Source of the DNA: Aureimonas sp. AU12
GTDB taxonomy: Bacteria; Pseudomonadota; Alphaproteobacteria; Rhizobiales; Rhizobiaceae
Direction: 5' to 3'
Length of the DNA: 64,000 nt
Assembly: GCF_001463705.1 (NCBI RefSeq)
Contig: NZ_BBWH01000048.1
Coordinates: forward strand, 61,884-125,883
Shown here piece by piece: positions 19,295 through 28,544 of this stretch. Below the pieces are notes generated by a model. It was not told the DNA's origin. It searched no databases and saw nothing but the letters and a program-made list of their open reading frames with translations. Positions within the stretch are counted from its first letter, which is position 1. The number at the start of each line of letters is the position of its first letter. The translations under genes were made by a program, and so were the position numbers.

Positions 19295-20386
19295 ATGGCC
19301 GCCGAGGATGACGAACGGTATCTGGCGGCGGCCGTGCGGCTGTCGCGCCGTCACGTCGGGCAGACCGCCGAAAATCCTTGCGTCGGCACGTTGATCGTCG
19401 CGGATACCGGCGGCTCGCGCCACATCGTCGGTCGCGGCGTCACGGCCGATGGCGGGCGTCCGCATTCCGAGCGCGTCGCGCTGTCGGATGCGGGCGATGC
19501 GGCGCAGGGCGCTGTCGCCTACGTGACGCTGGAGCCCTGCGCCCATCACGGCCGCACCGGGCCCTGTGCGACCGCGTTGGCCGAGGCCGGCATCGGGCGC
19601 GTCGTCATCGGCGCCGACGATCCCGACAGTCGGGTCGACGGGCGAGGGCGCCGGATGCTGCGCGAGGCCGGCGTCGCGGCCGAGGACCGCCGCGACGGGC
19701 GCTGGACGGTTCGGCCCTTCGAGGGCTTCCTGTCGCGGATCCGGCTCGGGCGGCCCTTCGTGACGTTGAAGATGGCGGTGTCCGCCGATGGTTGCGTCGG
19801 ACGGATCGGCGAGGGACAGGTCGCGATCAGCGGCCCGATCTCCAACCGCCAGACGCATCTCGTGCGCGCTGAGAGCGACGCGATCCTCGTCGCCATCGGA
19901 ACGGCGCTCGCCGACGACCCGATGCTGACCTGTCGCCTGCCAGGGCTGGCGGACCGCTCGCCGGTGCGCATCATCGTCGACCGTCATCTGCGCCTGCCGC
20001 TGGGCAGCCGGCTGGTTCAGACGGCGCGCGAGGTCCCGGTGGTGATCGCCACCGCTGTGGATCCGCACTCCCTGCAAGCCGCGCCCTATCTCGCCGCCGG
20101 TTGCCGCCTGCTGCCGTTCGGCGTCCGGAAGACGGATCTTGGTGATCTTCTCCGGCAGCTTCTCGGCCTCGGCATCTCGACGGTTCTGGTCGAGGGCGGG
20201 CCGACCTTCGCGGCCTCGCTTCTGGCGGCCGGGTTCGTCGATCGGGCGATCGTGGTGCGCGGAACAACGACGATCGGAGGCGCCGGTGTGGCGGCACCGG
20301 CCGGGCTGCTCCATCTCGAGGACTTCGCGCGCACACGCCAGGACCGGTTCGGACCGGATGTCTGGAGCGAGTATGAAAGGATCTGA
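19295..20386 (+). CDS. ribD: Bifunctional riboflavin deaminase/reductase RibD
   Basis: RibD deaminates the pyrimidine made by GTP cyclohydrolase II and then reduces its ribosyl chain. The N-terminal deaminase domain (about 5-145) has the zinc ligands in PHSERVAL and PCAHHGRTGPCA; the usual HAE triplet is HSE here. The C-terminal domain (about 150-360) is the NADPH-dependent reductase (FVTLKMAVSADG, VEGGPTF). At 363 residues it is full length. AGGA precedes the ATG. ribE starts four bases after the stop, so the two are almost certainly co-translated. Confidence 0.95.
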   Translation: MAAEDDERYLAAAVRLSRRHVGQTAENPCVGTLIVADTGGSRHIVGRGVTADGGRPHSERVALSDAGDAAQGAVAYVTLEPCAHHGRTGPCATALAEAGIGRVVIGADDPDSRVDGRGRRMLREAGVAAEDRRDGRWTVRPFEGFLSRIRLGRPFVTLKMAVSADGCVGRIGEGQVAISGPISNRQTHLVRAESDAILVAIGTALADDPMLTCRLPGLADRSPVRIIVDRHLRLPLGSRLVQTAREVPVVIATAVDPHSLQAAPYLAAGCRLLPFGVRKTDLGDLLRQLLGLGISTVLVEGGPTFAASLLAAGFVDRAIVVRGTTTIGGAGVAAPAGLLHLEDFARTRQDRFGPDVWSEYERI

Positions 20387-20390
20387 GGCC

Positions 20391-21005
20391 ATGTTCACCG
20401 GAATCATCTCCGATGTCGGGCGCGTCGCCCATGTCGAGCCGTTGGCCGAGGGCCGGCGGTTCCGCATCGAGACGGTCTACGACCCGGTCTCGATCGCGAT
20501 CGGCGCCTCGATCGCCTGTTCCGGCGTCTGCCTCACCGTGACGCGGCTGCCCGAGACGGGATCGAACGAGCGATGGTTCGAGGTCGAGGCTTGGGAGGAG
20601 GCGCTGCGGCTGACCACGGCATCCGGCTGGGCAGCGGGTTCGCGGATCAACCTGGAGCGAGCGCTGAAGGTCGGCGACGAACTCGGCGGGCATCTCGTCT
20701 CCGGCCATGTCGACGGGCAGGCGCGCATCGCCTCGCGCGAGGAGGAGGGTGAAGCCGTCCGCTTCCGCCTCGACGCGCCAGCCGAGCTCTCGCGTTTCGT
20801 CGCGCGGAAGGGCTCGGTCTGCCTCGACGGGACCTCGCTCACCGTCAATGGCGTCGAGGGTCACCGCTTCGACGTGCTCCTCATCCGGCACTCGCTGGAC
20901 GTGACCACCTGGGGTGAAAAACGCGCGGGCGATTCGGTGAACCTTGAGGTGGATCAGATTGCAAGGTATGCGGAACGCCTGTTCGGCTCCGTGACGCCCG
21001 CCTGA
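20391..21005 (+). CDS. ribE: Riboflavin synthase, alpha chain
   Basis: Riboflavin synthase dismutates two lumazine molecules to riboflavin. The 204-residue protein has two similar lumazine-binding barrels, each opening with a family motif (MFTGIISDVGRV; LGGHLVSGHVDG). The N-terminal MFTGII is diagnostic and fixes the start at 20391, with GAGG upstream. It follows ribD by four bases. Downstream lies a 150-base structured gap before ribH. The gene is also called ribC in some bacteria. Confidence 0.96.
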   Translation: MFTGIISDVGRVAHVEPLAEGRRFRIETVYDPVSIAIGASIACSGVCLTVTRLPETGSNERWFEVEAWEEALRLTTASGWAAGSRINLERALKVGDELGGHLVSGHVDGQARIASREEEGEAVRFRLDAPAELSRFVARKGSVCLDGTSLTVNGVEGHRFDVLLIRHSLDVTTWGEKRAGDSVNLEVDQIARYAERLFGSVTPA

Positions 21006-21007
21006 CG

Positions 21008-21119
21008 GCGGCGGACGGGGCTTCGAGTATCGGGGGGTCGGCAACCGACTTGCCGCCCGCCGCCGCATCGCTTCGCATCCACTGCGTGGACACCTGGCAT
21101 CGTTGCGTTGCCGGGTGTC
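21008..21119 (+). ncRNA. Candidate structured RNA element between ribE and ribH
   Basis: Three nested or serial stems: outer GCGGCGG-A-CGGG (21008-21019) with CCCG-CCGCCGC (21056-21066), an internal GTCGG-CAA-CCGAC (21037-21049), and a separate GACACCTGGC / GCCGGGTGTC hairpin (21089-21119, one G-T pair). It lacks the sequences of the FMN riboswitch. It could be an attenuator, a processing site or a 5' leader controlling ribH. Folding was done by eye only. Confidence 0.4.
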
Positions 21120-21155
21120 GTCGCCCGTCCTGTCGTCGTTTCGAAGGTTCCGCCC

Positions 21156-21602
21156 ATGTCCGCACCCCATCTGCTCATCGTCGAGGCGCGGTTCTACGAC
21201 CATATCGCCGATCACCTCCTCGCCGGCGCCAAGGCGCATCTGGAGAGCGTCGGCGCGACCTACGACGTGGTGACGGTGCCCGGCGCGCTGGAGATCCCCG
21301 CCGCCATCGGCTTCGCCCTGGCGAGCGCCGACGAGGGTGGGCGCGACTTCGACGGCTTCGTGGCGCTCGGCTGCGTCATTCGCGGCGAGACCTATCATTT
21401 CGAGGTCGTCTCGAACGAGTCGAGCCGTGCGCTGATGGACCTGTCGTTTCAGGAGGGGCTGGCGATCGGCAACGGCATCCTGACGGTCGAGAACGAAGAG
21501 CAGGCGCTGGAGCGCGCCATGCCCGATCGAAAGAACAAGGGCGGCGGCGCCGCCGAGACGGCGATGACGATGATCGCGCTCCGCGAACGCCTGGGAGGCT
21601 GA
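21156..21602 (+). CDS. ribH: 6,7-dimethyl-8-ribityllumazine synthase
   Basis: RibH condenses the RibB and RibD products to lumazine, the substrate of RibE. The 148-residue protein has PGALEIP and [19 protein letters not shown], both family hallmarks including the active-site histidine. The ATG at 21156 has GAAGG nine bases upstream. It is separated from ribE by a 150-base gap with strong hairpins, so it may be expressed differently. nusB follows directly. Confidence 0.96.
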   Translation: MSAPHLLIVEARFYDHIADHLLAGAKAHLESVGATYDVVTVPGALEIPAAIGFALASADEGGRDFDGFVALGCVIRGETYHFEVVSNESSRALMDLSFQEGLAIGNGILTVENEEQALERAMPDRKNKGGGAAETAMTMIALRERLGG

Positions 21603-21606
21603 GTCG

Positions 21607-22107
21607 ATGACCGAACCCGCCGAGCGAAGCTTTCGTCCCGCCAACAAGCGCGGCGCCGCGCGCCTCGCCGCCGTCCAGGCTCTCTACCAGATGGATGTCG
21701 GGGGCACAGGTCTGCTCGAGACCGTCGCCGAGTACGAAACGTTCCGCCTCGGTCAGGAACTCGACGGCGCAACCTACCTCGAGGCCGATCCCGCGTGGTT
21801 TCGCGATATCGTCTCGGGCGTCGTTCGCGGCCAGACATTCATCGACCCGCTCATTCACTCGTCGCTGACGCCCGATTGGCCGCTGGCGCGGCTCGACACG
21901 ACACTGCGGGCGATCCTTCGCGCCGGCACCTACGAGGTGACGGCGCGCAAGGACGTGCCGGTGGCCGTGATCGTCAGCGAATATGTCGATATCGCCAAGG
22001 CCTTCTACGGCGACGACGAGCCGCGCCTCGTCAACGCCGTGCTCGACCGCGTCAGCCGCCGTTCGCGCGGCGAAGGCCGGGGGCAGGAGATCCGCGCCAA
22101 GGATTGA
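21607..22107 (+). CDS. nusB: Transcription antitermination factor NusB
   Basis: NusB binds boxA RNA with NusE (S10) and supports antitermination of rRNA operons. The 166-residue helical protein has the N-terminal [16 protein letters not shown] and the C-terminal [29 protein letters not shown] typical segments. GGAGG overlapping the ribH stop region serves as ribosome binding site. The ribH-nusB pair is widely conserved. It converges with bamE. Confidence 0.96.
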   Translation: MTEPAERSFRPANKRGAARLAAVQALYQMDVGGTGLLETVAEYETFRLGQELDGATYLEADPAWFRDIVSGVVRGQTFIDPLIHSSLTPDWPLARLDTTLRAILRAGTYEVTARKDVPVAVIVSEYVDIAKAFYGDDEPRLVNAVLDRVSRRSRGEGRGQEIRAKD

Positions 22108-22147
22108 GCGTCCGCGAGCGCCGCTGCATCGATCGAGCCGCGGAACG

Positions 22148-22177
22148 AAAAACGGGACCGGCATTGCCGATCCCGTT
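22148..22177 (-). terminator. Terminator of bamE
   Basis: Read leftward: AACGGGA and TCCCGTT arms with an inner CGGC/GCCG stem, followed by TTTTT (complement of 22148-22152). It may also serve nusB from the other side. Confidence 0.8.
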
Positions 22178-22207
22178 GAAGACGCCGCTGGGGCTTCGTG
22201 TCGCCGG

Positions 22208-22711
22208 TCAGCGCCCCGGCGAGATGCCGCGGGAACCGCCGCCCAGCTTGTCGAGGATGCTGCCGCTCGCCGGACCTTCGTCCGACAGGATCGAGCCGAG
22301 GAACGACGAGTCGCGCCCGCCGGTCGGCGTGGTGCGCGAGATGAAGTCGAAGACCCGGCCTTCCTGCAGCCCGTAATTGGCGATGCGGGTGACCGTGTTG
22401 TCGGCGCCGAAATAGACTGCGAGCACGCGCTGGTCGACGAGGCGTGGCTGCATGAAGGCCACCGGCCGCACCCGCTTCTGCGAGATGTAATAGAACACCT
22501 CGTTGTCGAAGGTCGCCGTGGTGGAAGGCGAGCCGAGCGCGAGCATGACCTGTTCTCGGCTGGAGCCGACCGGCACCTGCGCCACCGCCTGTTCGTCAAT
22601 GATGTAGCCCTGATTGTAGACCTGCGAGGTCTGGCAGCCACCGAGCGCCACGAGGGCGCCGAGGCCGGCCGCGAGGAGCAGGGGACGAAGGGGGCGGGTG
22701 GTTTCGATCAC
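22208..22711 (-). CDS. bamE: Outer membrane assembly lipoprotein BamE/OmlA
   Basis: 167 residues starting with a lipoprotein signal (hydrophobic stretch ending LGGC, lipidated Cys about residue 26). The SmpA/OmlA domain follows (VPVGSSREQVMLALGSPSTTATFDNEVFYYIS). BamE is a non-essential part of the Bam machine that inserts outer-membrane proteins. The start is a GTG at 22709-22711 with GCAGGAG ten bases upstream. The C-terminal glycine/serine-rich tail is longer than in E. coli. It is divergent from the bc1 chaperone gene. Confidence 0.92.
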   Translation of the reverse strand: MIETTRPLRPLLLAAGLGALVALGGCQTSQVYNQGYIIDEQAVAQVPVGSSREQVMLALGSPSTTATFDNEVFYYISQKRVRPVAFMQPRLVDQRVLAVYFGADNTVTRIANYGLQEGRVFDFISRTTPTGGRDSSFLGSILSDEGPASGSILDKLGGGSRGISPGR

Positions 22712-22889
22712 GCGGCTAAGACTCCTGCGGAGAACACGTCATCGGTGCTCGTAGCGGCCGACTGGGTCGGAAATGGGGGCGGTGGCACCACCCGGAAGGT
22801 TGCGACTTGGTAAACGACCTTGGGAAACGTTGCAATCGCGCGCGACCCGTGCGAACCCCGCCGCAAATGATGGGAGAAGTTGGATCGGG

Positions 22890-23432
22890 ATGTTCGAGGG
22901 CTTCCGCAGGAAACGCCGGAACCGGGCGATCGTCGATGCGCTCTGGGACGAGTTGGTGGAACGCGCTCGCACGCCCGATCGCTTCCTCGACGGGGGCCTG
23001 CCGGACACGGTCCTCGGGCGCTTCGAATCGCTGGGCATCGAGGTCTTTCTCTTCGTGCGCCGCTGCGGCCGCGATCCCGCTCTCGCGGCGCTCTCGCAGG
23101 ACGTGATCGATCGGTTCATGACCGATCTCGACCATTCGATGCGCGAACTCGGCGTCGGCTACCTCGCGGTGCCCAAGCGCATGCGCAAGCTGGCGGGTCG
23201 CTTCTATGCCCGCGTCGCGGCCTTCGAGGCGCCCGTCGCCAACCGCGACCTCGCCGCACTCGCGGAGGCGCTGCGCCGCACGGTGCATGTCGACGCGCCC
23301 GGCGGCCGGCCGGATGCGGCCGAGGCGCTGGCTCACCATATCTTGGCTGCAGCGGAATTCTACGATCGCTGCGATGCCACCGACATTCTCGCCGGGCGGC
23401 TGGCCGGAGCAGACAGGAAGACCGCACCATGA
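22890..23432 (+). CDS. Ubiquinol-cytochrome c chaperone (CBP3 family)
   Basis: 180-residue all-helical protein of the CBP3/UQCC1 family, whose mitochondrial member helps assemble cytochrome b into the bc1 complex. The motif region LWDELVERART and VGYLAVPKRMRKLAGRFYAR are characteristic. The bacterial role is presumed similar. The start at 22890 is where homology begins (MFEGFRRKRR). Its stop overlaps the ATG of the next gene (ATGA), so the two are translationally coupled, an arrangement I recall throughout alphaproteobacteria. Confidence 0.9.
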   Translation: MFEGFRRKRRNRAIVDALWDELVERARTPDRFLDGGLPDTVLGRFESLGIEVFLFVRRCGRDPALAALSQDVIDRFMTDLDHSMRELGVGYLAVPKRMRKLAGRFYARVAAFEAPVANRDLAALAEALRRTVHVDAPGGRPDAAEALAHHILAAAEFYDRCDATDILAGRLAGADRKTAP

Positions 23433-23998
23433 CCGACGAAGCCCGCGCGGACGCCCCGCCCATCTCGATCGAAATTTCCGTGGCGCATCTGCCGCAGGCC
23501 GGCATGCCCGTGACGTTCGAGGCGGCGGACGACGAGTGCGAAGCGCTTGCCGCCCATCTCGGCGTGCTGGCGGTCGACGCGATGAGCGCCAAGCTCGTCG
23601 CCCGCCGCTGGAAGCGCGACGGAATCGTGGTGGAGGGGCGGATGCGCGCCACGCTGGCGCAGGCCTGCGTGGTGACGCTCGATCCGGTGCGCGAGGAAAT
23701 CGACGATCCCATCGACCTCATCTTCGTGCCCGAGACCTCGAAGCTCGCCCGCATCCAGCCCGTCAGCGACGGCGAGCTGCATCTCGACCCCGAGGGCGCC
23801 GACATTCCCGAGACGTTCCGCGGCGAGCGCCTCGATCTCGGCCCCTTCCTCGTCGAACTCCTGGCGCTGGCGCTCGACCCCTATCCCCGGTCGGCCGGTG
23901 TCGAGTTCGCGGAACTCGATACCGACCCCGATCCCGAAGGCGGCAAGGTTTCGCCCTTCGCGTCCCTGAAGCAACTGAAAGATCCGAATCGGTCCTGA
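23429..23998 (+). CDS. DUF177 (YceD-like) protein
   Basis: 189 residues with the DUF177 core: the cysteine-containing CVVTLDPVREEIDDPIDLIFVP and the acidic LGPFLVELLALALDPYPR. In many bacteria the family is linked to rpmF and 23S rRNA metabolism and precedes plsX. Here rpmF is absent between it and plsX, which is usual for alphaproteobacteria. Its start overlaps the previous stop by four bases. Cytosolic; exact role unknown. Confidence 0.9.
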   Translation: MTDEARADAPPISIEISVAHLPQAGMPVTFEAADDECEALAAHLGVLAVDAMSAKLVARRWKRDGIVVEGRMRATLAQACVVTLDPVREEIDDPIDLIFVPETSKLARIQPVSDGELHLDPEGADIPETFRGERLDLGPFLVELLALALDPYPRSAGVEFAELDTDPDPEGGKVSPFASLKQLKDPNRS

Positions 23999-24037
23999 GG
24001 ATCCGGCGTCGGGTGGGCTCTGCCGGGCGCCTCCCGT

Positions 24038-25189
24038 ATGGTTCTCCCGAAGCCAACGCGGCATGGTTCTCCGGCCGAGCGTTTTGAAAGCGAGCCCATC
24101 TTGGAATCGAAAACCTCCATCACCATCGCGCTCGACGCCATGGGCGGAGATCATGGACCGCAGGTGATCCTGCCGGGCGCGCTCATCGCGCTCGAGCGTC
24201 ATCCCGACGTGCGCTTCCTCCTGTTCGGCCAGGAGGCGGCGGTCCTGCCGGTGCTCGACCAGATGCCGAAGCTGAAGGCGCGCTCGACCTTCCGGCACTG
24301 CGAGGTGTCGATCCGCATGGACGACAAGCCCTCGCAGGCCCTGCGCCAAGGCCGCTACAAATCCTCCATGTGGCAGGCGATCGAGGCTGTGAAGACGGGC
24401 GACGCCGACGTCGCGGTCTCGGCCGGCAACACCGGCGCGCTGATGGCGATGGCCAAGTTCTGCCTGCGCACCATGGCCAATATCGAGCGCCCGGCGATCG
24501 CCGCGATCTGGCCGACCGAGCGCGGCGAGAGCGTGGTGCTCGACGTCGGCGCCACGATCGGCGCCGACAGCCAGCAGCTCATCGACTTCTCGGTGATGGG
24601 TGCGGCCATGGCGCGCGCCCTGTTCGGCATCGAGCGGCCGACCGTCGGCCTGCTCAACATCGGCACCGAGGAGGTGAAGGGCCAGGACGACGTGAAGGAG
24701 GCCGGTCGCCTCCTGAAGGAGACCGCGATCAACGGCCTCGAATATCGCGGCTTCGTCGAGGGCACGGATCTCGGCAAGGGCACGGTGGACGTCGTCGTCA
24801 CCGAGGGCTTCACCGGCAACATCGCGCTCAAGACCGCCGAGGGCACCGCGCGTCAGATCGCCAGCTACCTGCGCGCCGCGATGACCCGCACCTGGATGGC
24901 CAAGCTCGGCTACTTCTTCGCCAAGAGCGCCTTCGACCGTCTGCGCGACAAGATGGACCCCCGCAAGGTCAATGGCGGCGTGTTCCTCGGCCTGAACGGC
25001 GTCGTCATCAAGAGCCACGGCAGCTCCGATGCCGAAGGCACGGCGGCCGCGATCGACGTCGCCTACGCAATGGCCGCGAACGGACTGCTCGCCAAGATCG
25101 AGGCCGATCTCGGCGACGTCTACGCCCATATCGTGTCGACGCCGCCGGCCGGTGAGACCACCGAGGGCACCGTGGAGGGCGCGCTATGA
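24038..25189 (+). CDS. plsX: Phosphate acyltransferase PlsX
   Basis: PlsX converts acyl-ACP to acyl-phosphate for membrane phospholipid synthesis. The family motifs [14 protein letters not shown] near the N-terminus and [14 protein letters not shown] are clear. From 24038 the protein has 383 residues, longer than usual (about 340-360). A TTG at 24101, three codons before the conserved part, would give 362 and has a purine-rich stretch upstream, so the true start is unsettled. Its stop overlaps the fabH start (ATGA). The plsX-fabH pair supplies lipid and fatty acid synthesis. Confidence 0.95.
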   Translation: MVLPKPTRHGSPAERFESEPILESKTSITIALDAMGGDHGPQVILPGALIALERHPDVRFLLFGQEAAVLPVLDQMPKLKARSTFRHCEVSIRMDDKPSQALRQGRYKSSMWQAIEAVKTGDADVAVSAGNTGALMAMAKFCLRTMANIERPAIAAIWPTERGESVVLDVGATIGADSQQLIDFSVMGAAMARALFGIERPTVGLLNIGTEEVKGQDDVKEAGRLLKETAINGLEYRGFVEGTDLGKGTVDVVVTEGFTGNIALKTAEGTARQIASYLRAAMTRTWMAKLGYFFAKSAFDRLRDKMDPRKVNGGVFLGLNGVVIKSHGSSDAEGTAAAIDVAYAMAANGLLAKIEADLGDVYAHIVSTPPAGETTEGTVEGAL

Positions 25190-26169
25190 GCGCGCTTCGA
25201 TCCGTCGTCGTCGGCACCGGCTCGGCCCTGCCACGCCAACTCGTCACCAATCGCGATCTCGAGGCGCGAGTCGAGACGAACGACGAATGGATCCAGCAGC
25301 GCACCGGCATTCGCCAGCGCTACATCGCAGGCGAGGGCGAGACCACCGTCTCGCTCGGCGAAGCCGCGGCGCGCCGGGCGCTCGATGCCGCCGGTCTCGT
25401 GCCGGCCGATATCGACCTCATCATTCTCGCCACCGCGACACCCGACAACACGTTTCCCGCCTCTGCCGTGCAGGTCCAGCGCCAACTCGGCATCGCCCAT
25501 GGCTTCGCCTTCGACATTCAGGCCGTGTGCAGTGGCTTCGTCTATGCGCTGACAACCGCCGATCTCTATCTCAAGAACGGCATGGCGCGGCGTGCGCTGG
25601 TGATCGGGGCGGAAACCTTCAGCCGGATCCTCGACTGGAGCGACCGGACGACCTGCGTGCTTTTCGGTGACGGCGCCGGGGCCGTCATTCTCGAAGCGCA
25701 GGAGGTCGTGGGCCAGGGCAGTGCCGGGGACCGCGGCATCCTCGTCTCGAAACTGCGGGCCGACGGCAGTCATTGCGAGAAGCTCTACGTCGACGGCGGC
25801 CCGTCCTCCACGGGAACGGTGGGCCATCTGCGGATGGAGGGCCGGGAGGTGTTCAAGCACGCGGTCGGCATGATCACCGACGTGGTCGAGGATTCGTTCG
25901 CCGCGCTCTCGATCGGCGCCGAGGACATCGACTGGTTCGTGCCGCATCAGGCCAATCGGCGGATCATCGACGCCTCGGCCAAGAAGCTCGGCATTGCGCC
26001 GGAGAAGGTCGTCATTACCGTGGGCGACCATGGAAACACCTCGGCCGCCTCCATTCCGCTGGCGCTCGACACCGCCGTGCGCGACGGTCGGATCTTGCGG
26101 GGCGATCTCGTCCTGCTCGAGGCCATGGGTGGGGGGTTCACCTGGGGTGCCGTCGTGGTGCGCTGGTAG
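25186..26169 (+). CDS. fabH: Beta-ketoacyl-ACP synthase III
   Basis: FabH starts fatty acid synthesis by condensing acetyl-CoA with malonyl-ACP. The Cys-His-Asn triad is complete: C115 (AVCSGF), H254 (VPHQANRRI) and N284 (HGNTSAAS). The 327-residue length is standard. Translationally coupled to plsX; ihfA follows after about 105 bases. Confidence 0.97.
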   Translation: MSALRSVVVGTGSALPRQLVTNRDLEARVETNDEWIQQRTGIRQRYIAGEGETTVSLGEAAARRALDAAGLVPADIDLIILATATPDNTFPASAVQVQRQLGIAHGFAFDIQAVCSGFVYALTTADLYLKNGMARRALVIGAETFSRILDWSDRTTCVLFGDGAGAVILEAQEVVGQGSAGDRGILVSKLRADGSHCEKLYVDGGPSSTGTVGHLRMEGREVFKHAVGMITDVVEDSFAALSIGAEDIDWFVPHQANRRIIDASAKKLGIAPEKVVITVGDHGNTSAASIPLALDTAVRDGRILRGDLVLLEAMGGGFTWGAVVVRW

Positions 26170-26274
26170 CGAGCCGCTTGATTCAACTTTCGTTTTCGGT
26201 ATTTTCTGGCGAGGAACCGGCCTGCGGCTTGCGGGAAGACCAGGGTTCCGAGCCGGTCGCAGCAGGGGAAGCGC

Positions 26275-26616
26275 ATGGGTGACAGAACGGTGACGCGGGC
26301 CGATCTTGCCGAGGCGGTGTTCCGCAAGATCGGACTGTCCCGCACCGAGTCGGCCTATCTCGTCGAGTCGATTCTCGAGGAGATCTGCTCGACGATCGCC
26401 CGCGGCGAGGCCGTGAAGGTGTCGTCCTTCGGGTCCTTCCTCGTGCGGGACAAGAACGAACGGGTCGGGCGCAATCCCAAGACCGGCGAAGAGGTTCCGA
26501 TCTCGCCGCGCCGTGTCGCCGTGTTCAAGCCCTCGAATGTCATGAAGGAGCGAATCCTTGAGGCGCATGAGGTGCGCGTCGGATCGTCGGGCAGCGTTTT
26601 GAAGGCCGCCGAATAG
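26275..26616 (+). CDS. ihfA: Integration host factor subunit alpha
   Basis: Small DNA-bending protein of 113 residues with the HU/IHF fold: [21 protein letters not shown] at the N-terminus and the DNA-contacting arm [17 protein letters not shown] containing the intercalating proline. It works as a heterodimer with IhfB. GGGGAAG precedes the ATG. The fabH-ihfA-merR order is conserved in the order. Confidence 0.95.
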   Translation: MGDRTVTRADLAEAVFRKIGLSRTESAYLVESILEEICSTIARGEAVKVSSFGSFLVRDKNERVGRNPKTGEEVPISPRRVAVFKPSNVMKERILEAHEVRVGSSGSVLKAAE

Positions 26617-26649
26617 GATGGCTGACGCCTGCATGCCAGCGATGCCCGC

Positions 26650-27210
26650 ATGAGCGACAAGAGCGCCGACGCCTTTCGCACGATCAGCGAGGTCGCCGAG
26701 GATCTCGACCTGCCTCAGCACGTCCTGCGCTTCTGGGAGACGCGGTTTCCGCAGATCAAACCTATGAAGCGCGGCGGCGGCAGGCGCTATTACCGGCCGG
26801 ACGACGTCGAACTCCTCAAGGGGATCCGCTATCTCCTCTATGTGCGCGGCTTCACCATCAAGGGCGTGCAGCGCATCCTGAAGGAAAGCGGCAACCGCGC
26901 GGTGATGTCGATCGGCTCCGGCGACCTTTCGGGTCTCGACAGCCTGCAGGCCGGCCGCACGGCCGCCGCGGCGGCGGACGATAGGCTCGACGCCGGACTG
27001 TCGGATTTTGACGTGGAAGACGGCGAGGAGCCGTCACCGATGATGATGGATCGTCCGCGCGGCGGGCTCTCCAACCTCCTTCGCCGCGACCGCGACGCGG
27101 GTTCGGCTCCCATGCGTGGCGCCGCCCTTGGGGCCGACGCGACGACCCAGCTCAACGCGGTGATTCTCGAACTTCTCGAGTTGAAGCGCCTGCTCGATCA
27201 GGTCCGCTAA
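26650..27210 (+). CDS. MerR-family regulator linked to ihfA
   Basis: 186 residues with a MerR winged helix at the N-terminus ([27 protein letters not shown] split by the wing RRYYRPDD). The linker (about 95-165) is low-complexity, rich in Ala, Asp and Arg. A short C-terminal helix ([17 protein letters not shown]) probably dimerises. No ligand-binding cysteines are present. The family always follows ihfA in this order; its target is unknown to me. Confidence 0.9.
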   Translation: MSDKSADAFRTISEVAEDLDLPQHVLRFWETRFPQIKPMKRGGGRRYYRPDDVELLKGIRYLLYVRGFTIKGVQRILKESGNRAVMSIGSGDLSGLDSLQAGRTAAAAADDRLDAGLSDFDVEDGEEPSPMMMDRPRGGLSNLLRRDRDAGSAPMRGAALGADATTQLNAVILELLELKRLLDQVR

Positions 27211-27326
27211 GCTCGTTTGCGGAAATGCTGGGGCGCGGCGCTCACCGCCGTTTCCCACGCATTCTCGACGGGAAACCCGCGCAAAACCCTTGCGTCGCCC
27301 GATCAACTTCTCTAGGGATGGCGCAT

Positions 27327-27403
27327 CGGAGCGTAGCGCAGTCTGGTAGCGCACTTGGATGGGGTCCAAGGGGTCGGAGGTTCGAATCCTCTCGCTCCGA
27401 CCA
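27327..27403 (+). tRNA. tRNA-Pro (GGG)
   Basis: Complete cloverleaf of 77 bases: acceptor CGGAGCG/CGCTCCG, D arm GCGC..GCGC, anticodon stem CTTGG/CCAAG with loop ATGGGGT (anticodon GGG), T arm GGAGG-TTCGAAT-CCTCT (last pair G-T), discriminator A and encoded CCA. Confidence 0.97.
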
Positions 27404-27583
27404 TTTGGCTGAGAAGCTAAGTTACGAAATTCCCCAACAACTGAACTCTCTTGTTTTACGGCATAGTTGGCGTGAAATAATAGCGCTTGGCGTCCATGCC
27501 ATTGGGATGCTGGCCGAACCGCGGCTTACGATTGCAAAAGCCGCTTCGGACCGTTCTATTCGATCACGCAAGAGAGTGTCGAC

Positions 27584-27658
27584 TGGCTGGGGCGCCTGGA
27601 TTCGAACCAGGGGATGGCGGTACCAAAAACCGCTGCCTTACCACTTGGCTACGCCCCA
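27584..27658 (-). tRNA. tRNA-Gln (TTG)
   Basis: On the minus strand: acceptor TGGGGCG/CGCCCCA, anticodon stem GCGGT/ACCGC with loop TTTTGGT (anticodon TTG), T arm CTGG-TTCGAAT-CCAG, discriminator G and encoded CCA. It points opposite to the two flanking tRNA-Pro genes. Confidence 0.96.
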
Positions 27659-27820
27659 ATGGCCACTCTGTCGGCGTGACCGTCTATAGTCGCGGCCGTC
27701 GCCGGACGCAACCGTTGCCGGTGGATGAGAGGGAAGACGATGCCCTTGCAGGGGATCGTGTCGTTCTCACGAAAACCGGTTGCGAAGACCCGGCGGTGCG
27801 GCTATACGCAAACCCGGTCG

Positions 27821-27897
27821 CGGAGTGTAGCGCAGCCTGGTAGCGCACCTCGTTCGGGACGAGGGGGTCGCAGGTTCAAATCCTGCCACTCCGACCA
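27821..27897 (+). tRNA. tRNA-Pro (CGG)
   Basis: 77-base cloverleaf: acceptor CGGAGTG/CACTCCG, anticodon stem CCTCG/CGAGG with loop TTCGGGA (anticodon CGG), T arm GCAGG-TTCAAAT-CCTGC, encoded CCA. The body is very similar to the Pro-GGG gene 420 bases upstream, suggesting an old duplication. Confidence 0.97.
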
Positions 27898-28044
27898 ACC
27901 AGCCCACGAAAATCATGATCTTTCCCTGCGGGGACCCGCCGTATTTGGCGCGGGGCAATGCTCTGCGCGGGCCTATGCGTTGCGTCGGCCAACGGTGTAG
28001 CGTCGCGGCGACCTCGCGAATCGGCGATACCGGAGACTGCCAGC

Positions 28045-28371
28045 ATGTCCGACGAAAAACCCTTGGCGGACGCGCCGCGCATCGATGTGATGGAGCGCCT
28101 GTTCCCGATCGATCCCGACAGCTGGAGCTCGCGTCTGCTCGGCCTGCCCAAGCGCAATGTCGAACGAATGCGGACCGGGATGGCGCGCATGCCGCCGACG
28201 ATCGTCAACAAGCTCAAGCAGCAGGTCATGATCCGTGATCGGCTGCTGGCCGACATCGAGGCGGCAATCGCCAAGGCGGAAGCCGCTGGGGGGCATTCTC
28301 TCGTCCTGCGCTACGCGGTGGCCAGCGTCTCGAAGGGAAACCGGTTCGAGAAGGACGACGATCCCCTGTGA
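28045..28371 (+). CDS. Small conserved-looking protein of unknown function
   Basis: 108 residues, charged and mostly helical, with no signal peptide or membrane segment. The central part (RNVERMRTGMARMPPTIVNKLKQ split around a PP turn) looks like a folded helical bundle. I do not recognise a family. GGAG lies nine bases before the ATG at 28045. Codon positions have the strong third-position GC of neighbouring real genes, which argues that it is coding. It stands alone after the tRNA genes. Confidence 0.65.
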   Translation: MSDEKPLADAPRIDVMERLFPIDPDSWSSRLLGLPKRNVERMRTGMARMPPTIVNKLKQQVMIRDRLLADIEAAIAKAEAAGGHSLVLRYAVASVSKGNRFEKDDDPL

Positions 28372-28510
28372 CGGCAGCACGTCACGCTTGGAGAGGCGCA
28401 GGTCTGTTCAAGGCGTGGCACGGGGCCTGTTCAGCGCTTGTTCGAGGCGATGGGACCCGTGGCGAATCCGCTGATTCTTGACAGACAGCTGCACCACATG
28501 GAATGGTTTT

Positions 28511-28533
28511 TGCCAGCAATGATCATTTTGGCA
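28511..28533. promoter_or_regulatory. Palindrome upstream of the UxaA-type dehydratase gene
   Basis: TGCCA (28511-28515) and TGGCA (28529-28533) surround ATGATCAT in a locally AT-rich stretch, 12 bases before the start codon. This is a plausible operator for the GntR regulator encoded downstream. A TTGACA at 28478 could be the -35 box, but no good -10 follows. Confidence 0.4.
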
Positions 28534-28544
28534 GGTTCCCGCTC

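Noticed and set aside
17240..20467. A 1075-codon minus-strand frame over glyA, nrdR and ribD
   Set aside because: Shadow of three recognised genes, with no recognisable protein features.
21006..21155. FMN riboswitch before ribH
   Set aside because: The gap is structured but lacks the conserved RFN-element sequences and helices. The leader of ribB (34164-34236) is too short.
27404..27820. Genomic island at the tRNA cluster
   Set aside because: No integrase, no repeat of a tRNA 3' end, and the neighbouring genes are backbone-like; only AT-rich spacers remain.
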